A stretch of DNA of 64,000 nucleotides from Epiperipatus broadwayi (lineage: Eukaryota; Onychophora; Udeonychophora; Euonychophora; Peripatidae). The notes beneath the pieces are model-generated. The model saw nothing but the letters and a program-made list of their open reading frames with translations. It did no database searches and was not told the DNA's origin. Positions within the stretch are counted from its first letter, which is position 1, and each line of letters starts with the position of its first letter. Shown here in pieces: positions 38,001 to 50,512 of the stretch. Made by a program: the position numbers and the translations under genes. Location of the stretch: positions 313,893 to 377,892 of the forward strand of contig JAQFVV010000356.1 of NCBI GenBank assembly GCA_028023455.1, read 5' to 3'.

Positions 38001-38815
38001 TTCCTTGCAATATATTTATCCATCAAGCTGACCATATAGTCATCTATCTGTATGTTTAAATATTTATTTATTTATTTATTTATCTGTTTGCCTACTTTTT
38101 ATTGAAGCTGTAAATATGCTTACATTTATATGTTTTATGTCAATTTATATTTAAATTATTTTAACCCTTGTTATAGTCAAATTTTAAATTTATTTTATTA
38201 ATAAATGTATTAAAGGCTAATTAGAAATTAATTTCATTATATTATATTTACGAAAGGCATGTCTATGTACATATGTACAAAGGGTTATCTAAAACTCTAG
38301 AAAATTCTGAAAAACAAATAATTTTAAATCAACTAATTAAAATTCCTGAACATTTTTTTATGTAAAATTTATAAAGGCAGATTAATTGTAGGGTCTAGGT
38401 ACATTTCTATTTGTTATTGAAACCTTATCCAATTAATAAAAAATAAAATAATTTCTTTGTATTATATATGCACAAGGATGTTTTGTTTTTTAATATTTGG
38501 CTGGTGGTAAAAAGGTGTTAATTGATGGTTAATTACTGCACAAAGTGTGCATTAGACAAAAGGTATTTGGAATTTGGAATATTTAATTAATTAATAAACA
38601 AGTATAGGATTAAATTGAAATTAAGTTGATCAAAATTATTATCAGCAAAAATATTTTTAACTAATATTAATCCAGATGCCTTTTGTTGAAAGTTGTATAA
38701 ATACCTGAGTAAATACAAAAATAGTATCCTTTTTCATGAAAAATTCAAACTGTTTGGAGTGAGAGAAATTCTTCAGATTGTCATCAAAAGTTTTAAGAAG
38801 TCATTAATTATTTGG
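35076..38815. other. A+T-rich non-coding DNA
   Basis: No gene recognised in 3.7 kb. A short (ATTT)n run lies at 38060-38083. Confidence 0.5.
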
Positions 38816-39025
38816 CTACAAGCCATGAAAAATGTCCTTTGAGTAGAAGTTTGTCTGTTTCCCTTTCATTATTTTTGGGGAGTGTGAATTCAGAATCCTG
38901 TTGGAGTTAGTGAAATGCTCCCCAATCTGAAGTCTGCTAACCTGTGTACCTGTGCCAATATTTCCAATTTCATAAATGAATTCAGCCTGCTGATCCATAT
39001 TGTAATTCCAGAAATAGGAAGCAAC
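38816..39025 (-). CDS. Possible exon or retroposed coding fragment, ~69 codons
   Basis: On the minus strand the frame is open from about 39025 to a TAG at 38816. It reads VASYFWNYNMDQQAEFIYE, then IGNIGTGTQVSRLQIGEHF, then TNSNRILNSHSPKIMKGKQ, and ends KDIFHGL. Residue content is balanced and the DNA is less A+T-rich than its flanks, unlike random frames here. A CACAGGTACACAGGTTAG context near 38937-38954 could hide a splice donor, which would shorten it. I do not recognise a family, and no second exon is visible. It could equally be a fragment of an unknown repeat. Confidence 0.3.
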   Translation of the reverse strand, partial: VASYFWNYNMDQQAEFIYEIGNIGTGTQVSRLQIGEHFTNSNRILNSHSPKIMKGKQTNFYSKDIFHGL

Positions 39026-39766
39026 CTAGTCAATTATGTCACCTTCAATCGGATGTTATTTTGAAGAACCAACCTATCTCCCTAATAACCAATTATGTAT
39101 TAATATCTGAGAAAAAGACCACCCAGGACTATGTGAATTGAACAATAATCACTATGTGGTATTATGTCTACATGCCACTCTTCATATCTTGTTGTGTTTA
39201 TTTTAAAATTCTTCATAAATGTAATAAAAGCATTGAACTCTAAACAATATCTGCCTTTTTAGACAATAAACAAATTCATATGTATTTGATGTTTTTCTTA
39301 CTTGTATTATTTATTTTATTTTGTTATTTTCCTTAATATTTTACTTTAATATTATAAATTAACCTATATCATTAAGAATGATTGAAGATTTCTGGATGTG
39401 GTCATTCCTAAAGTTTACATATATGCTAGATTTATTATCTGAGAATCAGCTGATGGAGAGCATTTTGTCAACACATTTTCACTTCTTAAATTTTGAGGAG
39501 TATTTTTTTCTGCTCCCTAAAAAAAAAGCTTATTAGTCTAAAATGCAAAACAATTTTAATTCACCTCCCTTACCTGGCTCAAAGATTTTGTTTTTCTAAA
39601 ATACATTCAGTTATGCTTGCCAATTGAAACTTTGCTTGTGCAATTATAAACCCAGGTTTTTTTTAACAATTATAAAAATCAGTTGAATAAATTTAAAAAA
39701 TGTTTTTTTAAGGGATTAGTATATATGTCATTTATTTAATATGTTAAACTCTGAAATGTTTCTTTA

Positions 39767-39806
<40 letters not shown>

Positions 39807-40476
39807 AAATCTGGAGCTAACAGATAATGTATTTCTTAATATATGTGTGTCGGTAAAATCTGTAGAGTGGATCATCAATTAAGCAGTGATTATTAATCGT
39901 TATTGTTTTTTTAAGTATTTACATAGAATAAACCATTTTGACTCTAATTTAGCCAAGTAAAGTAATATATGACTGCTTGTTCAAACTTATAATGTGGTTA
40001 CTCATGCTTGTTTCTTTGTAGTAATCATCATAGTTTTCAGACTTGAATAATTCAGTTATTTATTGCTATTTTCTTTAATTGAATTGCATTGCTGGATTAT
40101 ATATGTATCTTTATTAATTCATATTTTGTTCCTCAAGCAGTTGTTCAGTCCTTCTTTGTGAAAATGATTTGCCAAGTATTCTTTGGAAATGATCATGCTA
40201 GGGTAAATATATCTCACTTATTTTCAAACTCAGAGAATTTTAACTGTTGTTATTCATATTATTATCAATACAGATGAATTTCCTGCTTGGTAGTAATCAT
40301 ATTGTTAATGATTGTAGTAGCATATGTTTGTTTCTACTTTATATGATCCTCTGGTCTGATGAAATTTCTGGGTATGGCCTCACCAAGATGGGCATACCCC
40401 AGCTCTGTTTCATCATTGGATATACTCTTCTGATTTTTATAATCTAGTACTTTGTTCAATATATATATATATATAT
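39026..40476. other. Non-coding; (AT)n run at 39770-39803
   Basis: A pure AT microsatellite of about 34 bp; otherwise no recognised feature. Confidence 0.5.
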
Positions 40477-42536
40477 TGTAACGAGCACAGACGTTCGTTA
40501 CATTGTTGTTGTTTTTTATTTATTAAACATGAAAGTAAATTAAAAAGTTCGCATTTAAAAATTTTCTTTTAGAATTAAAAATTGAAATTAAATATCATCT
40601 TAAACTCTTATATATTAAATCGCACAGATATAAAAAATTAGTCAAATGTAAACCAGCCTTGGGCATTTAAATGTAAAAATACCGGTCAGATAGGAAAACA
40701 ATAGAAACTGTTAGCAAATAAGAAGAAATCCCTATGGAATCGGACCGCAGCGAAAGGACCATCGCATCGGTGACGTAATGTAAATTCAATCCTTCACATT
40801 AATATAAAAGGAAAATTTGGAAATTATTAATCAGTGACTAGTTAGTGAATGATTAATTACGATGTGAGAGATATGTGGTAGTGCGGAAGTGTAGAAGGGA
40901 TTGAAACAGACGCACGGTTCAATCCCTTCAGCTTTGCTAAGTAAAGAAAGAGAAATGAACTATCATTTTTCTACATGGAGGACCAGTTAAAGCAAAAACC
41001 TCCGGATGAATAAATAAAACAACGGCTAAATGGATACCAATCTTAGGACGGCGTGGGAATTCACGTTCATGGCAGGCAACTGTAAAAGATGAACATTTTA
41101 AACCGTAAGAACTTTATAAAAAATGAACATTAAATTAAACTTTCCAGAGTTAAATGATTGCAATCTTATCCTATCTGACCAATTTAATTTATTAATAATG
41201 TTATTTGATGTATTTCTTTTTTTTATATATATTTAAAATCATTTCCATTTATTTATTTACTTTTTTTGTTCTTTAAGTTTTATTATGATTTCTGTTTTCC
41301 GTTAAGTTAAATTATATAAATGTTAAACTTAAGTCGGGCGTGAATGGCTGTATAGATTTGTAAAGTTATATTAGGGGAGGGTAATCTTAGGTTATTTATG
41401 TCGTTGTTAGATTGGGTCAATGGATTGGATATATTGATGTAGTTAGTAGTGTAATCGGAGATCGCCACGGCAAATCGTTTATATATACGCGCCTCACCCG
41501 TTTGCCTATGGAAGGAATTATAAGACGGAGAAGCGTTCCTTTCTATGGAGTTTTTTTATTGTTCTTCTCGTTAGATAGATGTAATATTCCTATCTGATTG
41601 AGAGTCAATGTCTTTTCTTAATTCTTTCCGTGCTGCCGTATTTCGTATTACATTGAATACATCGATGTATCAGATGGATTGATGCCAGTTTGACTGCGAA
41701 TTTTAGCCTAAGGTTAAATAGGGATAGAATATTTTAATTTCAATGCAAATCTATGTAGTATTCATACTCGACCCTAAATAAAAATGCATTAAATTTAAGT
41801 TGTTTATAGACGCTTGCATGGATTGTTTATCGGTTAACTATGTTTTGCGTTTTCATATTTGATCAAAATATATAGACATTCGATAAATAATGATACCTTA
41901 CGGTGAGTATCTAAAATGTATTTATTCGGATGTCTTTTAGGTTATTGGTGACAATGCAAGTATCTTATGGTGAATACTATTGGGTTACATATAAATTTCC
42001 CTCCGCAATTGTCAGTAATCAATAATTTTATATTTTGATCGCTTATGTTTACTTTGGAATGTTTTTAAGTGTAATCTATGTAACGATCTATAGCAACTTA
42101 TTATAAAGCTTTTATAACCCCATCTGTGCGAACTTAATTAAAATTAAAATTAGAATATAATAATAATTAAATGTAAATTAAAGTCAAAAATCTAAGGTAA
42201 AGTTAAAAATAATGTTAAATGTTAAAATGTAAAACTAATACTAAAATAATTTTAAATCTTATATATATGTGCATAAATAAATGTTTGTATGTTAATTACT
42301 GGCAGTGGCTTATTTTATTCTTTTTTTTTATATATACTCTTAGATTATCTTATTAAATTCCGATCCACTGAGCTAGTGACATGGCTAAGACGGAACAAAA
42401 TATTTAAAAAAAAAATATTATTTTTTTTTTTTTTGACTTACGTATCTCCTACTTTATAAATTGTTCTAGGTTCAAATGCCTAGATGGCGCCCCGTAGTGC
42501 AGTTTACGTGAAGTCACCATTCTCCGGATCGTTACA
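40477..42536 (+). repeat. Candidate long terminal repeat (2060 bp)
   Basis: The ends TGTAACGA ... TCGTTACA form a perfect 8-bp inverted repeat beginning TG and ending CA, the standard LTR signature. It contains a TATA box in CpG-rich DNA. Only one full copy is present, so the LTR call rests on the termini and on the adjacent primer-site-like sequence. 2 kb is long for an animal LTR. Confidence 0.45.
41480..41487 (+). promoter_or_regulatory. TATA-box candidate inside the LTR-like segment
   Basis: TATATATA followed by cgcgcctcacccg, in one of the few CpG-rich places in the window. It would start transcription about 25-30 bp downstream if used. Inference from sequence only. Confidence 0.3.
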
Positions 42537-42560
42537 ACTGGCTTTCCCAATCTGGGGCAT
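42537..42560 (+). other. Primer-binding-site-like sequence
   Basis: Immediately after the candidate LTR the sequence reads ac then TGGCTTTCCCAATCTGGGGC. A TGG start one or two bases after the LTR end, with a GGGGC ending, matches the general form of tRNA primer sites of gypsy-like elements. The middle differs from the forms I know. Confidence 0.35.
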
Positions 42561-43257
42561 CTTTAATAAACCACAAATACCCTGAGCAAATTTTATCAAA
42601 ATGAAATATTTTTATCTGTTTACATAAAGTTGTATACTTTAAATCTGATAAAAGCACTCAGAAAGAAATAGCACATATATTAAAAACAACGGAAGATATA
42701 AAAAATTTTAAAACTAATTTTTGTTAAAAAAAAAAAAAAGTAAAGGTTGCAATAAATATGTTTTTTTGTTGTTGATATATATTATGCTTTAACGTGTATA
42801 CGCCACACCGTAAGTTTATGATCGAAATGTGGTGCCTTACGATGAGTACCTTTGGGAATTACTTAAGTGTAACCCTATTTATGCATTTCAATCAGTCATA
42901 AATAAGTTGGTGGTATTTATAATTGTTCTGCAAATATACCGTTTAAACCCATTATTTCTTAAAAATATTTATCTCAATGCAACCTTCTTTAAATAAATAA
43001 TTTATAAAATAACTTGCTTGTTATGCGTGTGTAAAAATAAAAGTATAAAATAAAATAGACTCTTGTGGGGAGGGGTGTAAAGTAAATGGTCCTTAGGTAG
43101 CGATAGTCAACATTTTCTTTTTCTTTTGTATATAGTCTTTTTGTAAAATTATTAACGGATGTTTTGTAAATGTCTTCGTCAATCGTGTACACGTAATTAC
43201 TAACCCTAAGTAAAATATTTTTTTTTTTATCATTTTTTTTAAGTAACTTTACTGATA

Positions 43258-44010
43258 TGTAAGAGCACAGATGTTCGTTACATTGTTGTTGTTTTTTATT
43301 TATTAAACATGAAAGTAAATTAAAAAGTTCGCATTTAAAAATTTTCTTTTAGAATTAAAAATTGAAATTAAATATCATCTTAAACTCTTATATATTAAAT
43401 CGCACAGATATAAAAAATTATTAAAATAAAACTGTATTAAAAATAGAAAAGGTATTTTAAAAACAAAAACTTAAAAAGATTTGGAGATAAAATTATATCT
43501 TTAAATTTATCTTTAAATGCACTAGCACAGACGTTCGTTACATTGTTGTTTTTTTTTATTTATTAAACATGAAAGTAAATTAAAAAGTTCGCATTTAAAA
43601 ATTTTCTTTTAGAATTAAAAATTGAAATTAAATATCATCTTAAACTCTTATATATTAAATCGCACAGATATAAAAAATTATTAAAATAAAACTGTATTAA
43701 AAATAGAAAAGGTATTTTAAAAACAAAAACTTAAAAAGATTTGGAGATAAAATTATATCTTTAAATTTATCTTTAAATTATGTAATGAGCACAGACGTTC
43801 GTTACATTGTTGTTTTTTTTTATTTATTAAACATGAAAGTAAATTAAAAAGTTCGCATTTAAAAATTTTCTTTTAGAATTAAAAATTGAAATTAAATATC
43901 ATCTTAAACTCTTATATATTAAATCGCACAGATATAAAAAATTATTAAAATAAAACTGTATTAAAAATAGAAAAGGTATTTTAAAAACAAAAACTTAAAA
44001 AGATTTAAAG
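43258..44010 (+). repeat. Three tandem ~260-bp units derived from the element's end
   Basis: Units start at 43258, about 43518 and 43781 (AGCACAG words at 43524 and 43788; periods 260 and 264). The first ~155 bp of each is almost identical to 40485-40637. The remaining ~100 bp (an A-rich block around gaaaaggtattttaaaaac) is not in the left end. Near identity says the expansion is recent or homogenised. Confidence 0.93.
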
Positions 44011-44264
44011 ATAAATTTAAAGATATAATTTTATCTCCAAATCTTTTTAAGTTTTTGTTTTTAAAATACCTTTTCTATTTTTAATACAGTTTTATTTTAA
44101 TAATTTTTTATATCTGTGCGATTTAATATATAAGAGTTTAAGATGATATTTAATTTCAATTTTTAATTCTAAAAGAAAATTTTTAAATGCGAACTTTTTA
44201 ATTTACTTTCATGTTTAATAAATAAAAAAAAACAACAATGTAACGAACGTCTGTGCTCGTTACA
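43781..44264. repeat. ~240-bp near-perfect palindrome (unit 3 against its inverted copy)
   Basis: Unit 3 and the inverted unit face each other around a centre at about 44010-44025, with essentially no spacer. Such a palindrome is unstable and can form a long cruciform or hairpin. Confidence 0.9.
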
Positions 44265-45054
44265 ATATATATATATATTAAAGCCTTATGTTACAAGTGT
44301 GTAGCCAAGCATAATTCTAAGTCCATTGCAGTCATCTACTAATAATTATGATTTTAAATTTAGTTAAGTAAATACTTCCATCTTAATCCTGCTTGGTTAT
44401 TTATTAATTAAAAAGTTAAACCATTATAGAATGTCCACCCTGGAGGTTAATAAGATATATAACCTATAGTTCTTCATTTGATATAATTAGTGATAATCAA
44501 CTGTTTAGTGACTAATTAATTGTATTTTGGCAACAAACTTAATATAATCTATAGATCTAGCCATTTAAACCTTAAATTAATTTTAATTCAATTTTTTTTA
44601 TTATAATTAATAAATGTATGTATGTACACATTAACTCTTGCATTTGTACCTTATTTAACACAATTAGTTTTTGTATAGTTTTAGAGATCTCTTGTATCTC
44701 CCTGATATGAGCAGAATGTAAGAAAAAGGGCATGTATACTAACATCAGATGCATTATTCATGTGAAAATTGACCTGGTGGCATAGGTCATGAGATTTGAT
44801 CTTTGGTATTGTTTGTGGAAATGTTTATTTCAATGTCACACCCAGATATTTGAGTTATTGATCATTGCTTGGTTCCTTTTGCTGACAATACAAATTTGAC
44901 TGTTACAATATCTAGCCACTCATTCTTCTTTCTTTTCTTTTTTTTACTTTCTGTCTATCCTTCTTAACCATTTTCATCCATCCATCTTTGTTTATCCTTT
45001 TCTTTTCATCATTATCTATCAACTGTCCATTCATTCTTTTTACATATTGGTCTG

Positions 45055-45135
<81 letters not shown>

Positions 45136-46741
45136 TTATCTACAAATAAAAGTTGTATCTTCCATATTTATCACAAAGGTAGATTGATTATTTAAATATT
45201 ATATTTATATAATAGTTATAAGTTTGCAATTAAATATATTAAGGAACTATTATATAATACTGTAATGAATCTTTTTGAGAACATATGAAAGATATTAATC
45301 ATTTATTTATTAAATATACGATGTGTGTATATAGAGAAATACATTTACGAATATACTTGCATGTTCATTATAAAAAATGAGCAGTTAATAAATGTTTACA
45401 TTAACTTCTTCAGGTAAGATCATTAATATTTATCTTACATAAATAGATTCTACTGGTTTCTAAATTAAGTATGATTGTATGTGAGGATGTGCTTAATAAT
45501 AATGATGGTGTCATTCCGAACCTAAAGAAAGATTTAGTCTTGGCTTCTTATGATTAATTGTTTATTTTTTAGAAATTGATTATTGTGTAACTGGTATAAC
45601 AACATTAGTTTTATTTCTAATTAAATAGAAAGCACATTATTGTTTTGATCCTATTTATATATCATATACAGATGCACATATTTAGAAATAAAAGTTTTAT
45701 AAAGTTTCAGTCATACTTTGTTTATTATAAAACTATCAAACTTAGGAAATCATTAATCATTATTTTTAATCTAATTGTTCCTTTACATGGAAAAGTAAAT
45801 TGGCCATATTAGGAAACATAATAAACAAATTTTGTTTTGTATAAAAATATACTAACTCATAAATTTTTTTTTAAAAAATTGTACTGTCACGTATGATCAA
45901 AGTTTTATTTTAAAAATACATATAAAAGAAAAAAAATATTTTAGCAAAAAAAAAATATTCATGCTTCATTAAAAATTTGTAACTAAATGGCGGTTATTTC
46001 TTGTAGTAATAATAATAAATTGGTTATTCGATTTATAAAAATGTTTAAATAATCCCCATAGAAATATAAACTGATCATCGGAGAATAATAATAAAGAAAT
46101 AACCAATATATTTATATAATTGCATGATAATTTTAAAGTTAAGTAAAACCAAATTTTAAATAAGAATGTGCGTGTATATATAAAGTTTTTTATTATCATA
46201 ATCTTCTGTATACTTTAAACTTCTAATAATTTGTTTTATATAATCACACTCACTCATATGTAAAAAAATCTGAATATGACTTTATGTTTGTATAAATTAA
46301 AAGTCCATAGAAATAAATTTGGTGCTATTAAATATTGCATGACTTGGCGTCAACCGTAATGTTTGGATGTTTATATTATCGTAATATTTTTTTTTATATA
46401 AATATATGACAAATAGACACTTATGACTCAGGAGTCTATGCATTGCCTTGGTTTGCTTCACTATAACTATGTAACTGATTAATGATAATCATTGCATTTT
46501 TTTTTTGCATATAAAAACTTATAAAGTTATTAACAATTATTTCTAACTTTTTAATCAATCATTTTTACCATGCAATGGAGCATTGTTTTTATTTCTGTTT
46601 TTATTTTTATTTTATTTTTTAAAAAAAAAAGAATAAAATCTTATTTTCATTATACATTCATGTTTTTGAAAAACTTTATTAAAAGTATAAGTTAAAAAAA
46701 CTAAAAGTAAAAAAACAAAAAGTAATCTTTAATTTATTTAA
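44265..46741. other. A+T-rich non-coding DNA
   Basis: Apart from the tetranucleotide run at 45055-45140, nothing is recognised. 44935-45055 is pyrimidine-rich on the plus strand. Confidence 0.5.
45055..45140. repeat. (TCTA)n microsatellite
   Basis: About 20 almost perfect TCTA units. Confidence 0.97.
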
Positions 46742-47190
46742 TTTATAAAGCGCAAATTAAACTGAGAGACTGCAAACCTCTTGCGTTTATTAGCCTATCA
46801 GGTGTTATTAATAGCAATCAAATCGTAAATACAAGACAGAGAATTTAACAAGAAGAGGGCATCCACCCTCCTCTCTACTTATCTTTCTATATATCCAAGT
46901 CAGTCTGAAGTATTTAGATTTGAAAGCGTGAATCTTCAAACATATTCACATTTAATTCACTGAGTTTAAATTACAAACATATAGTGTGAAATCCTACGAT
47001 TTACTACGCAGTAGTTTTTAGATGTTATAACTTGCACTAATTAATATATGTAAATAATATTTAATTTATAAAGCGCAAACAGTATTTGAAATTAAACTAA
47101 AAGACTGTAAACCTCTCGGCACTTATTAGCCAATCAGGTGTTATTAATAGCGATCAAATTGAAAATACAAGACATCAGCTTAACAGACAT
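46742..47190. repeat. Satellite-like or TRIM-like repeat, family S, dimeric copy
   Basis: A ~115-bp block beginning TTTATAAAGCGCAAA and containing caggtgttattaatagc occurs at 46742 and again at 47065 (323 bp apart), with a different ~200-bp middle that contains gatttactacgcagtag. The same order is seen at 54699-55107. It could be two monomers of a dispersed tandem repeat or a very short terminal-repeat element. No protein is encoded. Confidence 0.75.
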
Positions 47191-47212
47191 AAATAATCAA
47201 ACAAAATATTTC

Positions 47213-47328
47213 TTTTTTTCCATATGTCAAAGCATCTGCCAGGAAGCAAACCCATTACAACTGTCTGCAAGCAACTGCTTTCTTGCAAGGCAGCTGCTCT
47301 GACCACTCAGCTACCAATGCTTGGCAAG
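47213..47328 (-). mobile_element. tRNA-derived short element (SINE or tailed tRNA retropseudogene), copy 1
   Basis: On the minus strand: GCATTGGTAGCTGAGTGGTC (A box), an anticodon-arm-like gctgccttgcaag (loop CTTGCAA, TGC), an inserted duplication-like stretch, GGGTTTGCTTCC (B box), then tttgacatatgg and an A-rich tail (T-rich on the plus strand at 47213-47220). The 3' extension ttgacaYatg is shared with copies 2 and 3. Frames through it are tRNA translation, not genes. Confidence 0.75.
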
Positions 47329-50132
47329 ATTTCATTTTTATCCCTAGGCTAAAAGAATGTATTTTAATGAAAAATAATAACATTTTCTTCAGTAAATTTT
47401 TAATTGTAAAACAAATTTTGTAATGAATACATTTATGCAAATACTCAGCCACAGTGCATAGATGCATCCATATGATTATGATATTAATAGAAGGTACTGA
47501 AAGCATGCTTAGCAGATTATACTAAGTATACAAAATTTCAGTTGAGGGAGTTCATATATTTTACTTTGTATTAATTCATTTTTAAGCTTTTTCTTAATTC
47601 ATGACTTTAAGTGCTCATTTCTAAATTACAATTGCATAAGAAAAGTTAAGAATTCCAATTAAAATTACATTTATAATTACAAAAACAGCAAAAATATTAT
47701 AGTAACTTTCTTGAAAATGATCATCTTTTATTTAACAGTGAATATTTCTTATTTAAATAGGTGCTTTTAGTTTATGGTTAGTAAATTTTGATTTGATTAA
47801 AAATAAATAATTTTTAAAAAAACAACTAGATAAATACATTATATACTTACTGAGAAACAAATATTTAATTTTACAAAAATAAGTAAGTAAATTATATGTA
47901 AAGTTGTCTTTCAAATTGTGAAAAACCAAACTTGGTCATGCACACTCAATATATTCTTGTGACTTGAATTGTCTTTTCACTGAAAGATTCTGACATATAG
48001 ATATTTTAATTAAAACAAATACAAATATATTTTGTTTCTAGTATTTGCTATCAAATAAATGCAAAACACAAAATGAGTAATATCCATAACTGAAAATAAA
48101 ATTTTATTAATCTGTTGGTTTATAAAGAAAGGAATTAAAATAAATAATTTTGTTTTGTTTATAAAAATATATTAATTTATAAATTAATAAAAATTATTAT
48201 TATATAATCAATATTTTATTTTAGAAACATTACTACAAAAAACAGGATGCAATCTATTGCTTTTTAAAAAAAGTTTAGCAACATTTTAAAACAAAATACT
48301 TTATGTATAGTCTAGTACTGAGTAGACCCTTCTCCTATTTTTGTTTGTTCATATCTCTTTAGAAGTTTGTTAACCACATTTATTTATGGTTGTACATCCA
48401 TAAAAATTTTATTTTTTTAAATTTTATTATAAAGTATCTATTAGTTTTGATGAAGTTAACTTACTTACTAAACAGTTTCCAATATTCAAATATAATTATG
48501 ATGTTTTGAGTGAGAATTTGGGCTATAGTTTTATTAGATTTTGTTTTAATAAAATGCTTATTGAATAAATTATTTATAAAGAAGTTCATAACCAGAAAAA
48601 ATACAAGAAATTATAGCAATATTATAAATGTAATAAGCTATATTCTTCAAAAGATTAGATATGATAAACAATCAAAAATTAAAATTGTCTAATATTATGA
48701 TAAGTTTACAGCAATCATGGAAGACTCTAGAGTTCAATTTGCAACCAGACTACACCATAGCTGTAAACATGTCAAAGAGAGCTAGGTGTTTTCCCCCTTG
48801 TTTTAAATTTGATTTTATTTTAAAAAATAAATTTATATGCTTGAAGAGGGAGTGAAATATCATAGAGTGAAGACTAAGAAAATCTTAATCTAAACTTAAG
48901 AATAGTTTCTTCTTGATGCTATGTGAAGGAGGTGTTAAAATATTAATTGTTTATCATTATATTTTTGTAAGTTTTGAAGTGGAGTACAGTAAATTACTAT
49001 GTGCTTGATAATTTTTGCACCAGCTTTGCACCACCACAGGTGGTTTTTAAATTAGAAAAGATCATTTTATAGTAATGGGAAACTCCTTGAGATTAATTTG
49101 AATCACAAAATCTAAATATTTACACTTTAGATATCATTGTTTGTATTTTTATCACTTATGCATGGATTGAATTAAGTGTGTAGAAGTTAAAATTCGTTCA
49201 TCATCCACATAAGATCAAGAATGGTGGATTAAAGTAGATTCATATTTCATTTGAGATTCAGATTATTTGACATTTGAAAGTGTTGTATTAACATAGATAG
49301 CACTTTAAAGTTTATCATTATTTATTATATAATTATAAATATAAATGTTACAGTGTTTGTTTTTTTTTCAGGAAAATAAATTATCCCTTTTTTATTTGTG
49401 AGTGGTTCTTATTATTTTTACTACTATCATAATATATTAGATGGAAATCATAACTATTATCATAATAATATGGATGAGTCAGGAATTGCTACTAAAGAAA
49501 TTGATAACAGATAATAGACTGCAGATTTTTTATCATGTGATTTAGATGTTAATTATTTTATCCAAACCAAAATTTACAGAGATCATATTATGAGAGGACA
49601 AGTTATGGGTAGTGAATAATTAATTAAATTTTTTTCTAAATGAAAGTTTTGTTGTTTAATTTCACTTATTAATGCATTCTATTTTCTAATATTTCTATGG
49701 TCTTCCTAATTGTTTTCAAATAACATGTGTCATATTTTGATAGATTTTAGTATTAGAAAAGTCTATATCATGACCATGTTAGTATGCAAAAGAATAAATA
49801 CATATAATGTTGAGTACTGTTTTACTGCATTAACATTTGAAACAGTGAAACAACAATGCAGCATTCTCACTCTATATATTTTGATTATAGGACATGATAC
49901 AGATTTTTCCAACACTAAAATAAATATCACTAATAAAAAAATGTTTTCAATTTCTTGTTATACTTTACAATTATTGTGAAATTAATTTTAAAAATGTTAT
50001 GATTTAATGGTTTTAGATGTTTAGTACAGCCGGTATGTTTAACAAATATGTTTAAAAATTTGCAATGATCATAAAAGTAATGTAATTTATAAAATTATCT
50101 TCAATGAATGATGTTGAATATTCATAAATATA
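47329..50132. other. A+T-rich non-coding DNA
   Basis: No gene or repeat family recognised. Confidence 0.5.
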
Positions 50133-50512
50133 TTAGTCTATTAAAACAGGCAAAACTCTCCATGAAGTAGTGTCACTCAGTGCAAGCCAGAGTAATCAAT
50201 GGATGCCAGAAATCTTGTGCATAAAATCCTTATCTAGTGCATATCCCCAGATTAGTTTCTAGCTTGTGGCTTTCATCAGTGAAAAGCCTTGGATCTGAGA
50301 GCACTGCACCTAGATGAAAGTCACAAGCTAGAAACTAGTTTGTGGATATTGGATGAATAAGCACTAGATAAGGATTTTATGCAGAAGCTTTCTGGCATCC
50401 ATTGATTACTCTGGCTTGCATTGAGTGGCACTACTATATGGAGAGTTTTGCCTGTTTTAATAACAGTTATGAGCAAGCATAAGAAATGGTGACCATGTGA
50501 TATGTTAGTCTA
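50133..50512. mobile_element. Foldback family F, longest copy
   Basis: Begins aaacaggcaaaactctcc and folds back on itself over about 150 bp per arm (left about 50146-50300, right about 50310-50457; words such as aatcaatggatgccaga and its complement). The loop is ggatctgagagcactgc. The unpaired family tail follows (aacagttatgagcaagcata ... catgtga). The word ttagtcta lies outside at 50133-50140 and 50505-50512, a probable 8-bp target duplication. Within the arm, minus-strand ctgatgaaagc ... gctagaaac resembles the catalytic half of a hammerhead, but stem I and the cleavage strand are not evident. Confidence 0.82.

Larger units (their letters stand above)
40477..44264. mobile_element. 3.8-kb composite element with long terminal inverted ends and LTR-like left half
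   Basis: The element starts TGTAACGAGCACAGACGTTC at 40477 and ends with the reverse complement of the same word at 44264. Both ends sit in AT runs (a possible AT-type target). The first 160 bp are repeated as three direct units (from 43258, about 43518 and 43781) and once inverted at the right end (about 44015-44264). The left part, 40477-42536, is bounded by TGTAACGA and TCGTTACA, as an LTR would be, and is followed by TGG plus a primer-site-like stretch. The interior is CpG-richer than its flanks and encodes no recognised protein. It is either a deleted LTR element with rearranged ends or a terminal-inverted-repeat element. Confidence 0.7.

Noticed and set aside
40360-40390. CTGATGAAATTTCTGG
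   Set aside because: No GAAA strand and no flanking stems.
43258-44010. Repeat units read as an array of genes or CRISPR
   Set aside because: Units are 260 bp, near identical with no spacers and no frame.
44760-44900. tRNA-like words tggcataggtc and agatttgatc
   Set aside because: The A- and B-box-like words are too close together and no cloverleaf forms.
46742-47190. CRISPR-like direct repeats
   Set aside because: Only two repeat blocks of ~115 bp, unlike CRISPR repeats, and the DNA is eukaryotic.
47255-47506. 83-codon minus frame
   Set aside because: Its C-terminal part is the translated tRNA-derived element and the rest is low-complexity A+T-rich sequence.
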